A stretch of 64,000 nt of DNA from Brevibacterium sp. S111 (GCF_004745075.1 NZ_RHFH01000008.1:62001-126000), one strand, 5' to 3'. Counted from the first letter of the stretch, positions 9,008-18,243 are shown. Notes: generated by a model not told the origin, from the sequence alone. Made by a program: numbers and translations.

Positions 9008-11353
9008 TCACCCGATGTCAGACGGGTCGAGGCCGATGTGGCGTCGGATTCCCGAGCGGATGCCGAAGCCGGCGACGATGGTCACGGCCAGCCCGGTGCC
9101 CATGGCGATCCATGCGCGCACCGGCACCTCGGATGCTGCCCGGACCTCTTCGGCCTCTTGAGCAAAGACGGTCTCGTCGTCGACCTCGTCGGTCTTCTTC
9201 GCATCGGCCTTCTTCGCGTTCTTTGCCGACTGCCCTCCGCCGGAGCCACCGGTGCCGCTCTGTCCTGACCCGGCCGCACCCGCAGCTGAGCCGCCGGCGT
9301 CGCCCGCGTTCTGCTGCTGTCCGCCGTTGCCTGCGGCGGCGCTGTAGTCTCCGGCCCCGGGCACATAGTCGCCCAGGGAGATGGTCATCGGTTCTGCTCT
9401 CTTATAGGGATCGCGGACTCCGCCCGAGGTGAACCAGTACGAGTACTGCCCTGTCTTGTGCTGGAAGTCGACGAAGTCCTGCGGGAACGCGCCCCAGTAG
9501 TCGGAGTTCTCCCCCGTCTTCTTCGCCTGCGCCGAGGCGTTCTCATCCGATCCGCCGACCGCATTGCCCGAGGACCCCTGTTTGCCCTTGCTGTCGTACT
9601 TCACGCCGAGGTAGTCGGGGGTGGCAGTGATATGGCCGTCATCGAGAAGGGCGTCGATGTCGATGTTCTTGAAGTTCGCCATCGTGATCGACTCGGGCTT
9701 GAGTGCCACCCACTTCGACGAGTCGAACATGTCGGCCCCATACCCGCTGAGGTCAGCTGTGAGCCGACCCTTTCCGTTCCCGTCGACCTCGAGCTTCGGG
9801 TCGGTTGCCGACCAGTAGGTCATTCCGCCGTAGAAGGCGACGGTGAAGCTGCCTTTCCACTGCACGGTCACGCCGTCATCGGCCTCGCTGACCTCGCCAT
9901 TCTTGATCGCCACTCGCGATTGGGTCCATGAGCCCTTACGGGAGGTCGAAACCGCCTCGCCTGTGGAGTCGAGGCACCTGTCGTCCCACGAGGCTTCCTT
10001 GAATGTCGAACCCTCGGGCTTCTCGATCCTCACATTGCCCGACTTCGATCGGTAGTAGTCACCTCCGCCGCTCGGCCAGACCTTGGCGCTTCCGGTGTCC
10101 TTCGATTTGCCTGCGACGAGGAAGTTGCATCCGCCGTAGAACGCACCGCCGTTGGCCTCTTGGTTGATCGACCAGTACAGGGTCGCCGAGCCATCTGCCG
10201 AGCCGGCATTCTTGCCGCTATCGCCGGAGCCTTTGTCGCCCGAACCGTCATCGCCCGCACCGCTGCCGTCGTCACCAGGGTCGTCCGGGTTCGTCGGATC
10301 ACCGCCATCGCCCGGCTTCTCGACTGGCTTTCCATAGGAGACGGCCAGCGGATTGGTCTTCTTGCGCGGCTGCAGCGAGGTGCTCGCCCCATCCGTCGTG
10401 TACCAGTAGGAGTCCTGGCCGGTCTCGACGTTGAAGTCGATCCAGTCCTGGGGCATCGCACCCCACCAAGATTCGTTCTCGGCGGTCTGTTTCGCCTGAA
10501 TGTTGCGACCGTCTGTATCGGTCTTCACACCCAGGTAGTCGGGAGTGAACTCGAAGCCCTCATCCGTGACATCGACCTCGCCCTTCTGGATTTCGACGAT
10601 GTCGCCGTCGCGAGGTTTGAGTTCCTTCCAGATGCTCGGGTCGTCCATGTCTGCGCCGTACCCGGAATAGGTGCCCGTGATGGTGCCCTTGCCGTCTTCG
10701 ACCTCGAGCGTGGGATCGGAGATCGTCCAGTAGGTCATGCCGCCGTAGTAGGCGAAGGTCCACGACCCTTCCCACTGGATCGACGCGTTGTTCTTGTCGA
10801 CGTCGATGGTTCCGCTGCCCCCGGTGATCTCGACGTGATCACCGGTGTGGTTGTTCTTTGCCTCGGCATTGATATTGCCGTTGACGGATTCAGCTTTGTC
10901 GGGGTCCTCCGCTCCGGTGAGACATCTGGATCCCCACTTTGTGTACTTCCCACTGGTCTTGACGATCGAGACCCTCCCATCGGTGAAGTTGCCCGACGCG
11001 TCGTCGCTGTCGGTCGGGAAGAGCTTTCCGGCATCGGCATCGGTCCAGACTCGTGACTGGCCGGCGTCTCCGGCCTTGCCCGGGACGAGGAAGTTGCACC
11101 CGCCGAAGTAGGCACCTCCGGTGGATTCGTCGTTGACCGACCATTCGAAGACCGCGTCGTCGATATTGAGCGGACCGTCCGTCTCCGTCGCCTCGTCCAC
11201 AGGCGAGGCCGTCGAGGCGGTCGGTACCGAATATGGCGCCGTCACCGCCTCCGCCGGAGCAGTGAGCCCGAATCCGAGCAGCCCCAGAGCCGCGATCCCT
11301 GCCGCGGTGCGTGTGAAGACCTTGCCCCTGCGGGTGGATGTGTGAGTGTGCAT
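9008..11353 (-). CDS. HtaA-type heme-binding surface protein with two HtaA domains and a C-terminal membrane anchor
   Basis: Cell-surface heme-binding protein that would pass heme to the HmuT/HmuUV importer, by analogy with Corynebacterium HtaA. From ATG 11353, preceded by GAGGAA, the 781 aa product has a signal peptide (about 1-36, ending AEA). HtaA domain 1 spans roughly 68-350 (FEWSVNDESTGGAYFGGCN, GMTYWTISDP, SGYGADM). HtaA domain 2 spans roughly 388-660 (LYWSINQEANGGAFYGGCN, GMTYWSATDP, SGYGADM). A Gly/Ala/Ser-rich linker leads to a membrane helix near 745-770 with a basic tail. There is no LPXTG. An earlier ATG at 11404 overlaps the preceding stop but lacks a good signal-peptide context. 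It is last in the hmuTUV operon. Domain 1 is strikingly similar to the single HtaA domain of the protein at 15769-18243. Confidence 0.88.
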   Translation of the reverse strand: MHTHTSTRRGKVFTRTAAGIAALGLLGFGLTAPAEAVTAPYSVPTASTASPVDEATETDGPLNIDDAVFEWSVNDESTGGAYFGGCNFLVPGKAGDAGQSRVWTDADAGKLFPTDSDDASGNFTDGRVSIVKTSGKYTKWGSRCLTGAEDPDKAESVNGNINAEAKNNHTGDHVEITGGSGTIDVDKNNASIQWEGSWTFAYYGGMTYWTISDPTLEVEDGKGTITGTYSGYGADMDDPSIWKELKPRDGDIVEIQKGEVDVTDEGFEFTPDYLGVKTDTDGRNIQAKQTAENESWWGAMPQDWIDFNVETGQDSYWYTTDGASTSLQPRKKTNPLAVSYGKPVEKPGDGGDPTNPDDPGDDGSGAGDDGSGDKGSGDSGKNAGSADGSATLYWSINQEANGGAFYGGCNFLVAGKSKDTGSAKVWPSGGGDYYRSKSGNVRIEKPEGSTFKEASWDDRCLDSTGEAVSTSRKGSWTQSRVAIKNGEVSEADDGVTVQWKGSFTVAFYGGMTYWSATDPKLEVDGNGKGRLTADLSGYGADMFDSSKWVALKPESITMANFKNIDIDALLDDGHITATPDYLGVKYDSKGKQGSSGNAVGGSDENASAQAKKTGENSDYWGAFPQDFVDFQHKTGQYSYWFTSGGVRDPYKRAEPMTISLGDYVPGAGDYSAAAGNGGQQQNAGDAGGSAAGAAGSGQSGTGGSGGGQSAKNAKKADAKKTDEVDDETVFAQEAEEVRAASEVPVRAWIAMGTGLAVTIVAGFGIRSGIRRHIGLDPSDIG

Positions 11354-11400
11354 CGTGGTTCCTCGTCCGTTCTCGTCCGGCTGGACGGTCCGTGAGCGTG

Positions 11401-12657
11401 TCATGATTTCGTCGTCGGAATGGTTGTGGTCTCGGCCTCGTCCGCGGCTACTTGGGACAGGACTCTGGTGTCCTTCCGGTCCTCGTCCTCAAAGAAGGCG
11501 ATGACCTGTGGCGGAAGTTTGCCGTTGCCGGGGCCGAGGTCCTGGTGGTTCGCCTGAGCCACGGCGCGTTCGGAGCCGCGTTCGAGCTTGGCCAGCTGCA
11601 GCTTCTTCTTCCGCTGCATCGCTATCCGGCGTTTGGCCAGCTTGTGCTGGGTGCGGATCCGCTTGCGCTCACGTCGGTCACGTTCCTTCTCCATCGCTGC
11701 CGGACTGACTCCCAGCAGCAGGCTCTTAGCCGCGAGGTATCCGCCGATCCCGAACCCGAGACCGACCGCGATGATCGAACCGAGGACGAGCACTCCGGCG
11801 AGGATCGCGAAGAAGATCAGCCATGAGGTGCTCATCGGCGGCTCACTGGCCACCGGCGCAACATTCGGGTTCTGTGCAGGGTCCACGGCCGGAGCGTCGC
11901 CGCCATCGGAACCGTTGCCGGATCCACCCTCGTTGCTCGTCGTTTCGGCCTTATCCCCCGAGGCGGCCTCATCGTCTTTCTTCTTATCCTTGTCCCCGGA
12001 CGATTTCTTCTCATCGTCGTTCTTCTCCGCATTCTTACCTGCAGCCGCCCCGGAGGCTGCGAAGTCGACCGGGGTGAAGGATTCGTTGTTCGCGTTGTCG
12101 ACGCCGTGGGCTCCGACGGTGATGATCCCGCACTGGACCTCGCTGCAGTCGACCTGAGTCTCGTTCTGGGACCGGTCATAGGTTGTGAACGTCTCACCGG
12201 GGACGCGGATCGTGGCGTTCCAGGTTCCGTCGGCGGCGATCTCGCCGCCGTTGGCGGCATAGGCGGTGCTCGACCCGGGGAAGGTCACGAACACCTGATA
12301 ACCGGTGGGGTTGGTCTCGTCGTCGTAGACGTAGCGGTAGTTCGTGCCCGTCGCCCCGCCCTTGCTCGGTCGCCAGCCTCCGGAGGCGTCGTCGACCCAG
12401 CCGAAGAGAACGTAGATGCCGCCGAATCCGCCTTCGACGGATTGGAATCCGGATCCCGAAAGCTCCAGTGTCGATTCGCCGTCGGCTTTCGGTGTGCCGG
12501 ACACGGACACCTTGGGAGCCGCCTCGGCGGGGGTCGGGTGCAATATCGTCGCGGTCAGGCCCACGGCCACGGCGAGGAGTGCGGAGATCGTGATGAGTGC
12601 GAGGATCCGCTTCACCGGCACCGAGGCGACGGTCCGGTTGAGTGCTGTCGTGAGCAT
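11401..12657 (-). CDS. Signal-peptide surface protein of unknown function inside the heme operon
   Basis: A 418 aa protein starting at ATG 12657, with AAAGGAAA upstream. It has a long N-terminal signal peptide or anchor (VKRILALITISALLAVAVGL, cleavage after AEA). An all-beta extracytoplasmic domain follows (about 45-215) with GSGFQSVEGGFGGIYVLFGW and a Cys pair in VDCSEVQCGIITVGAHG. Next come a charged low-complexity stalk (about 220-295, Lys/Asp/Ser), a transmembrane helix (WLIFFAILAGVLVLGSIIAV) and a strongly basic cytoplasmic tail of about 100 residues. The beta domain resembles the module after the HtaA domain in the 15769-18243 protein. Position between hmuV and htaA suggests a role in heme handling at the envelope, comparable in place to HtaB/HtaC of corynebacteria, but no HtaA domain is seen. 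Not firmly recognised. Confidence 0.75.
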   Translation of the reverse strand: MLTTALNRTVASVPVKRILALITISALLAVAVGLTATILHPTPAEAAPKVSVSGTPKADGESTLELSGSGFQSVEGGFGGIYVLFGWVDDASGGWRPSKGGATGTNYRYVYDDETNPTGYQVFVTFPGSSTAYAANGGEIAADGTWNATIRVPGETFTTYDRSQNETQVDCSEVQCGIITVGAHGVDNANNESFTPVDFAASGAAAGKNAEKNDDEKKSSGDKDKKKDDEAASGDKAETTSNEGGSGNGSDGGDAPAVDPAQNPNVAPVASEPPMSTSWLIFFAILAGVLVLGSIIAVGLGFGIGGYLAAKSLLLGVSPAAMEKERDRRERKRIRTQHKLAKRRIAMQRKKKLQLAKLERGSERAVAQANHQDLGPGNGKLPPQVIAFFEDEDRKDTRVLSQVAADEAETTTIPTTKS

Positions 12658-12659
12658 GA

Positions 12660-13505
12660 TCAGTTTTCCTTTCGGCCGGCGCGCACGGGCACAACCAGAG
12701 GTGCACCGGTGTTCGGGTCGGCCACGATGGACACGGGGTAGTCGTAGACGTCGCTGATGCGGTCGGCGGTGAGCACCTCGGAAGGTGGGCCGTCGGCGAT
12801 GATCGAACCGTTGGAGATCATCGCGATGCGGTCGGCGTAGGCGCCGGCGAGGTCGAGATTGTGGACGATGATGACCACGGCTCCCCCGGTCGACGCATAG
12901 TCGCGGGCCTGTTGGAGGACCAGTTCCTGGTGACGGATGTCCATCGGCGCCGTAGGCTCGTCGAGCAGCAGCGCCGGCGTCGCCTGCGCGAGCACGCGGG
13001 CCAAAGCGACGCGGGCTTTTTCGCCCCCGGACAGGGAGGTGAACTTCCGCGCCGCGAACTGGACGGTCTCGGTCCTCGACATCGATCCGGAGACGATGAG
13101 GTCGTCGTGCTGGGATTCGCGCATGCCGGCCCACGGGGACCGGCCCATCTCGACGACTTCGAGGACGGTGAAGGGGAAGGCCATCCCGATGTCCTGGAGA
13201 AGAACTGCCCGGCGCAGCGCGAGTTCGCGAGTCGACCAGGAGTATTCCGCCTCACCGTCGATGAGCACCTTGCCCGCGTCGAGCTCGACGTCAGCGGTGA
13301 CCGCGTTGACCAGGGTCGATTTTCCGGCACCGTTGGGGCCGACGATCGCCAGCACCTCTCCGCACCGGATGTCGAGGTCGATGCCTGCGAGGATCGAGCG
13401 GTCGCCGAAGCTGACCTCCGCGCCGCGCACGGAGATGATCGGTTCGCCGGGTGCGGGGAATTCTGCGCGACGGACAGATGACCGATTGAGGGAGCCTATG
13501 CTCAT
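12660..13505 (-). CDS. hmuV: Heme ABC transporter ATP-binding protein HmuV
   Basis: ATPase that energises heme import through HmuU. From ATG 13505, which overlaps the hmuU stop (ATGA), it is 281 aa. Motifs are Walker A GPNGAGKST, the Q-loop in LLQDIGMAFPFTVLEVVEMG, the signature LSGGEKARVALARVL, Walker B ALLLDEPTAPMD and the switch His in VHNLDLA. These match the FecE/HmuV subclass that pairs with FecCD-type permeases. The next gene starts two bases before this stop region, so the genes form one tight operon. Confidence 0.94.
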   Translation of the reverse strand: MSIGSLNRSSVRRAEFPAPGEPIISVRGAEVSFGDRSILAGIDLDIRCGEVLAIVGPNGAGKSTLVNAVTADVELDAGKVLIDGEAEYSWSTRELALRRAVLLQDIGMAFPFTVLEVVEMGRSPWAGMRESQHDDLIVSGSMSRTETVQFAARKFTSLSGGEKARVALARVLAQATPALLLDEPTAPMDIRHQELVLQQARDYASTGGAVVIIVHNLDLAGAYADRIAMISNGSIIADGPPSEVLTADRISDVYDYPVSIVADPNTGAPLVVPVRAGRKEN

Positions 13506-14713
13506 GCCCAACCTCCCGATTCCTTGCGGCTGCGTCTGATGAGGTAGAAGAAGAACGGTCCGCCGACCAGCGATGTGAGCATGCCGATCGGCAGGTCGGC
13601 GAATTCGACGAGCGTGCGGGCGGCGAGGTCTGCGATCGACAGCAGCACCGCACCTCCGAGCACGCTGGCCGGCAGCAGCAGTCGGTGGCCGGGCCCGATG
13701 ACCATGCGGATGATGTGCGGGACGACGAGGCCGACGAAGGCGATGATTCCGCAGAATGCGACCGCTGCAGAGACCAGAAGAGCGACGACGGCCATGACGA
13801 TGATGCGCAGCCGTTCGACGTTGATCCCGACGTGGCGTGCGCTCTTCTCGCCCAGGGACAGGATGTCGAGTCCCGGAGCCAGGGTCTGGGCGATGATGAT
13901 CCCGAAGACGATGAGCGGCAGGATCAGCCCGACCTGGGACCACAGACTGCCGTTGAAGCTGCCCATCTGCCAGAACACGATCTGCTCCCTCGCCGAGGTG
14001 GGTGCGGCGAAGGTGATGTAGGCGATCGCGGCTCCGGCGATGGCGTTGACCGCGACTCCCGTGAGGACGAGGGTGATCACTTCCGTGCGTCCTCCCGAGC
14101 GGGAGACCGTATAGACGACGAAGGTCGTGATCAGACCGCTGACGAAGGCAAAGGTCGGGGTGGTGAACGCACCGAGGAATGACCACCCGAAGAGGATCGA
14201 AGCGCTGGCACCGACTGCGGCTCCGGAGGAGACTCCGACGACTCCGGGTTCGGCCAGCGGGTTGCCGAAGACGCCCTGCATCATCGCTCCGGCAACGCCG
14301 AGTGCAGCACCGACGAGAACTGTCATGACCACGCGGGGGAAGCGCACCTGCCACAGGGCTTCCTCACCGAATTCGTGGCTCGGCCCCGGCAGCCAATCGA
14401 GGCCGACCTTGTGCAGGAGCGAACCGATGACTTCCAGCGGCGGAATGAAGAGCTGACCGATCGCGGCAGAAAGGACGCAGGCAGCGATGAGGGCGATGAT
14501 CAGGAGCAGGAACAGGGTTCCTGCCCGCGCGGTGCGCTGACCGCGGATGCGTCCGAGGTCGAGGCCGTCGCCCTTTCCTGCGGGATTGAGACGGCTCGTC
14601 GGTTCAGCGCGGTTTCCTGCTGCGGAGTCGGCAGAGCTGTCACCACCCTCGCCGAGGCGGTCGCGGCGGGAGCGACGCAGTGAGCGGTCCCGTATCTCGG
14701 TGGACTCACTCAT
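13502..14713 (-). CDS. hmuU: Heme ABC transporter permease HmuU (FecCD family)
   Basis: Polytopic permease of 403 aa forming the heme channel as a homodimer. After a charged N-terminal tail of about 75 residues there are about nine to ten hydrophobic helices. FecCD hallmarks are visible: RFPRVVMTVLVGAALGVAGA, MQGVFGNPLAEPGVVGVSSG, WQMGSFNGSLW, LDILSLGEKSARHVGINVE, CGIIAFVGLVVPHIIRM and ADLAARTLV. The start overlaps the HmuT stop by ATGA, and the end overlaps hmuV. The long charged N-terminus is longer than in most FecCD permeases. Confidence 0.94.
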   Translation of the reverse strand: MSESTEIRDRSLRRSRRDRLGEGGDSSADSAAGNRAEPTSRLNPAGKGDGLDLGRIRGQRTARAGTLFLLLIIALIAACVLSAAIGQLFIPPLEVIGSLLHKVGLDWLPGPSHEFGEEALWQVRFPRVVMTVLVGAALGVAGAMMQGVFGNPLAEPGVVGVSSGAAVGASASILFGWSFLGAFTTPTFAFVSGLITTFVVYTVSRSGGRTEVITLVLTGVAVNAIAGAAIAYITFAAPTSAREQIVFWQMGSFNGSLWSQVGLILPLIVFGIIIAQTLAPGLDILSLGEKSARHVGINVERLRIIVMAVVALLVSAAVAFCGIIAFVGLVVPHIIRMVIGPGHRLLLPASVLGGAVLLSIADLAARTLVEFADLPIGMLTSLVGGPFFFYLIRRSRKESGGWA

Positions 14714-15750
14714 GCCTCATCCTCTTCCAGTTCCTCATTGATCTCTTTCAGACGCTTTTCGATGGACTTCGGCGGATGGTCAGGGTGGTAGGCGAGCTCG
14801 GGGGCGTAGATCGCGGTGCCGAGTGCCGCGAGCACCTGTGCCGAACGCGGGCCGAAGCTCATCACCTCGTAGTCGCTCATGTCGACGAGCCGACGGTTCT
14901 TGCCCGCCGGCGTCTGTTTGATGCCGGGCAGTTCGAGGGCCTTGTCGATGCCTCCGACCGAGGCCAGTCCCAGGGTCATGACGATGATGACGTCCGGTGC
15001 TGCCTTGATGAGGGCCTCTGAGTTCGTCGGTGACATGCCTTCGAATCCGACTTCGGCGGCGACGTCGCGGGCGGAGACGGACTGGATGAGCGAATCTGCT
15101 CCGGAGCCGACCCCGAACCAGTAGTAGATATTGCCTCGCAGGTAGAGGAAGACCGTCCGCGGGCGGTCGGCAGGATCCTCGGGAGCAAGCTTCGCGACTG
15201 CCTTCTGCGTGTCGTTGATCTCACGGACGGTGCGTTCGGCGAGTTTGTCACCGAGCTCGGGCACACCGAGCGCCTCGGCGACCTCTCGGACCTGAGGACC
15301 GGCCGAGCGCACGCCCTCGGAGTAGGACGAGGAGATGAAGATGACGGGGATGCCGGCGTTGCGCAGCTGCAGCTGTGCATCATAGGGGCCGATCGTCGTA
15401 TCCGTGAGGATGACGTCGGGCGAGAGCGCGAGCACCGCCTCGGCGTTGATCTCGTGCCCGCCCTGGGTGATCAGCGGCAGCTGCTCGGCGCCGGGCACGA
15501 GCTGGGAGAAGTCGGTGGCGATGTCGCGGCCGACGAGGTTGCAGCCGAGGCCGAGGCCGACCACGGCGGCGGCGATCCCGCCGTTCTGGTTCATCGCCAG
15601 GATCCGGTCGGTCTTCTTCACCGTCTGCGCAGGACCATCGTTGCTCTTCACCGTCACCGGCAGATTCGCTTCGTGTGCGGCGGTGTCGGAGACCGGCGGG
15701 ATCTCTCCGGCCTGGGTGTAGGCGGTCGTCTGCTTCGCCGTGTACGACGT
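14710..15750 (-). pseudogene. hmuT: Heme-binding lipoprotein HmuT, 5' truncated
   Basis: The readable part matches a FecB/HmuT-type substrate-binding protein: the first lobe with KTDRILAMNQNGGIAAAVVG, GLGCNLVGRDIATDF and ALSPDVILTD, then the second lobe with RTVFLYLRGNIYYWFGVGSG and APDVIIVMTLGL. What is missing is the start. Clear HmuT-like sequence runs back only to about 15750, and upstream the frame enters the antisense of the plus-strand HtaA gene, with no signal peptide, no lipobox Cys and no suitable ATG. In-frame GTG codons at 15657 and 15651 would give a cytoplasmic stump of about 310 residues. The gene therefore looks broken by loss of its 5' end and promoter, unless the junction is an assembly error. 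It is first in the hmuT-hmuU-hmuV order, which supports the identity. Confidence 0.72.
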
Positions 15751-15768
15751 TGAAAATGAGGAGAATCT

Positions 15769-18243
15769 ATGACGCACAAGAGTGCGCGCGCACGGGCCGG
15801 GAAGGCTCGGCGCTTCACTTCGCCGCTGGCGGCGGGGGCGGCGATCGCGGCCGCCACCGGCCTGCTGGGAATGGGCATGAGCGCCCCGGCGTTCGGCGCA
15901 GTCGACAAGACCGTCGACGACGCCGTGTTCAATTGGTCGGTCAACGACGAATCCACCGGCGGCGCCTACTTCGGTGGGTGCAACTTCCTCATCGCCGGTG
16001 AGGCCGGAGACACGGGCATGGCCCGGATCTGGACAGCCGACGATGCCGGAACCATCTACCCGGTCGACGATGACGGCAACTTCACCGACGGGAACACCTC
16101 GATCGTGAAGACGAACGGCAAGGCGTCGAACTTCGCCGACCGCTGCACCGATGGTGACGGAAACTCGGTCAACGGCAAGGTCAACGCCGAAGCAGAGAAC
16201 AACCACACCGGTGACCACATCGAGATCGCGAACGGCACGGGTACTGTCGACCCCGACAAGGACAGCGCTTCGATCCAGTGGGAGGGCTCCTGGTCCTTCG
16301 CCTACTACGGCGGCATGACCTACTGGACGATCTCGGATCCGAAGCTCGAGGTCAAGGACGGCAAGGGCACGATCACGGGAACCTATTCGGGCTTTGGCGC
16401 CGATATGGACGACCTGAGCATCTGGAAGAAACTCGATGCTCGCGACGGCGATATCGTCGAAATCCAGCAGGGCGAAGTCGACGTCACCGACGACGGCTTC
16501 GAATTCACCCCCGACTACCTCGGCGTGGAGACCGACACCGACGGCCGCAACCTGCAGTCCGAGAAGACCGCGGAGAACGAGTCCTGGTGGGGTGCGATGC
16601 CACAGGACTGGATCGACTTCAACGTCGAGACCGGTCAGGACTCGTACTGGTACACCACCGCCGGAGCGAGCACGTCGATCCAGCCGCGGAAGAAGACCAA
16701 CCCGCTGACGGTCGAATACACCGCGCAGGCCCCGGCGCCGAAGGTTTCGACCTCACATTCGGTGAAGTCGGCCAGCGCCGATGACGGTCTCACCGTCAAC
16801 GTCACGGGCGACGGCTACGACAACCTCCCCGAGGCCAGCACCGGCAAGCCTTCGGCGGGTGCCTACGCGGCGATCGTCGACCGTGACCTGGCGAGCAAGG
16901 ACGTCACGGCCGGCAACACGACCGCCGTGCAGTACGTGATGCCTCCGCAGATCAAGGACGGCACAATCGACGTCGACGTGAACGCGAAGGCGACCGACCT
17001 CGACGAGTCCAAGGACTACGACGTGCTCACCTGGGTCGCCCATGGCCTGCCCACCGGTGACGCCGAGCTCTACCGCGAACCCATCGACCTGACCGATGAG
17101 CAGAAGAACGCCTTGTTCCCCGGTGAGGATGATGAGGATGACGCCGCAGCCGACGGTGCCGAGGCCGGTGACGACGGCGCTGCCGACGGTGCCGAAGGCG
17201 ACAACGACGGTGCAGAAGGCACCGACGAAGGCGCCGCCGACGCAGCCGAAGGTGAAGCCGATGGCGCCGAAGGCACTGACGATGGTGCAGCCGACGCTGC
17301 TGAAGGCGAGGCAGACGACAATGCCGCCGAAGGTGACACCGACGGTGCCGAGTCCGACGATGAGGGTGCTGCTGACGCCGCCGAGGGCGATGACAACGGC
17401 GCTGCCGATGCTGCTGAAGGCGACAACGACGGTGCAGAAGGCGCCGCTGATGCTGCGGAAGGCAACGATGACGGCGCAGCCGATGCAGCCGAAGGTGATG
17501 CCGACGGTTCCGATTCGGATGCCGGTGGCGCTGCCGACGGAGATGATTCCGATGGCGGCTCCGATGGAGACGAGGATAAGCCTGCCAAGCCTGTCGTCAA
17601 GGACCAGACCGTCGGCAAGGACCGACTCGTCAAGGGCACGACCACCCCGAACGCCGAGGTGAACCTCGCGTGGACCCCTGTGGTCGACAAGGACGCCGGA
17701 AGCCAAGTCAAGGCATTCGCCGCGACTGTCCCGGCCGAGGACAACGTCACGGTGACCGCCGATGGTGAAGGCAACTTCTCCGCCAAGGCGCCGAGCGCCA
17801 AGGGCACTTACGCCTACTCGGCCATCACCACAGTCGACGGTGTGCCCTCCGACCCCGCCGAGTTCACCGTCACTGTGAACGAGGACGAGGCCGCCGATGA
17901 CGACGCCGGCAGCGCAGGCGACTCGGACGGCGGATCAGCAGACGGAGCCGGAGACAACGCTGCGACCGATGGCGCCGAGGCCGGTTCCGACAGTGGTTCG
18001 AGCGCGTCTGAAGGTGCGGCCGACGGTGCCGAGGCCGACGCTTCCGGCTCCGACGACAGTGCCGGTTCGGGATCCGCAGGTTCGGGTTCGGCGGGATCGT
18101 CTACCGGAGGATCCGCTTCCGGCGGCTCCGACGGGTCGAACCTGCCGCGCACCGGTGCCGATCTGATGACTCTGCCGATCGCGCTCGGTCTGATCATCCT
18201 CGGCGCAGGTTCTGTTCTGTTCTCGCGGATGCGCAAGCGCTAA
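15769..18243 (+). CDS. HtaA-domain heme-binding surface protein with acidic repeats and LPRTG sortase anchor
   Basis: An 824 aa wall-anchored protein; the ATG at 15769 follows GAGGAG. It has a signal peptide (about 1-44, ending AFGA). One HtaA domain spans about 50-325 (VFNWSVNDESTGGAYFGGCN, GMTYWTISDP, SGFGADM). A beta module (about 330-450, YDVLTWVAHGLP) resembles one in the 11401-12657 product. A long Asp/Glu/Ala/Gly repeat region lies near 457-600, then an Ig-like or Invasin-like beta domain (about 605-705), a Ser/Gly-rich stretch, and LPRTG near 791 with a hydrophobic helix and RMRKR tail. By family it captures heme at the wall. Domain 1 of the minus-strand HtaA protein is a close paralogue. 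The upstream base pairs are the truncated hmuT, so no separate promoter region exists. Confidence 0.88.
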   Translation: MTHKSARARAGKARRFTSPLAAGAAIAAATGLLGMGMSAPAFGAVDKTVDDAVFNWSVNDESTGGAYFGGCNFLIAGEAGDTGMARIWTADDAGTIYPVDDDGNFTDGNTSIVKTNGKASNFADRCTDGDGNSVNGKVNAEAENNHTGDHIEIANGTGTVDPDKDSASIQWEGSWSFAYYGGMTYWTISDPKLEVKDGKGTITGTYSGFGADMDDLSIWKKLDARDGDIVEIQQGEVDVTDDGFEFTPDYLGVETDTDGRNLQSEKTAENESWWGAMPQDWIDFNVETGQDSYWYTTAGASTSIQPRKKTNPLTVEYTAQAPAPKVSTSHSVKSASADDGLTVNVTGDGYDNLPEASTGKPSAGAYAAIVDRDLASKDVTAGNTTAVQYVMPPQIKDGTIDVDVNAKATDLDESKDYDVLTWVAHGLPTGDAELYREPIDLTDEQKNALFPGEDDEDDAAADGAEAGDDGAADGAEGDNDGAEGTDEGAADAAEGEADGAEGTDDGAADAAEGEADDNAAEGDTDGAESDDEGAADAAEGDDNGAADAAEGDNDGAEGAADAAEGNDDGAADAAEGDADGSDSDAGGAADGDDSDGGSDGDEDKPAKPVVKDQTVGKDRLVKGTTTPNAEVNLAWTPVVDKDAGSQVKAFAATVPAEDNVTVTADGEGNFSAKAPSAKGTYAYSAITTVDGVPSDPAEFTVTVNEDEAADDDAGSAGDSDGGSADGAGDNAATDGAEAGSDSGSSASEGAADGAEADASGSDDSAGSGSAGSGSAGSSTGGSASGGSDGSNLPRTGADLMTLPIALGLIILGAGSVLFSRMRKR
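17140..17575 (+). repeat. Acidic Ala/Asp/Glu/Gly coding repeats inside the HtaA protein
   Basis: Imperfect tandem units encode variants of GAADAAEGDNDGAEG, roughly 12-20 codons each, giving a strongly acidic wall-spanning stalk. Copy number is likely to vary between strains. Confidence 0.75.

Noticed and set aside
15751..16218. Possible N-terminal extension of HmuT up to an ATG at 16218
   Set aside because: These codons are the exact antisense of the HtaA domain on the plus strand and give no signal peptide or lipobox.
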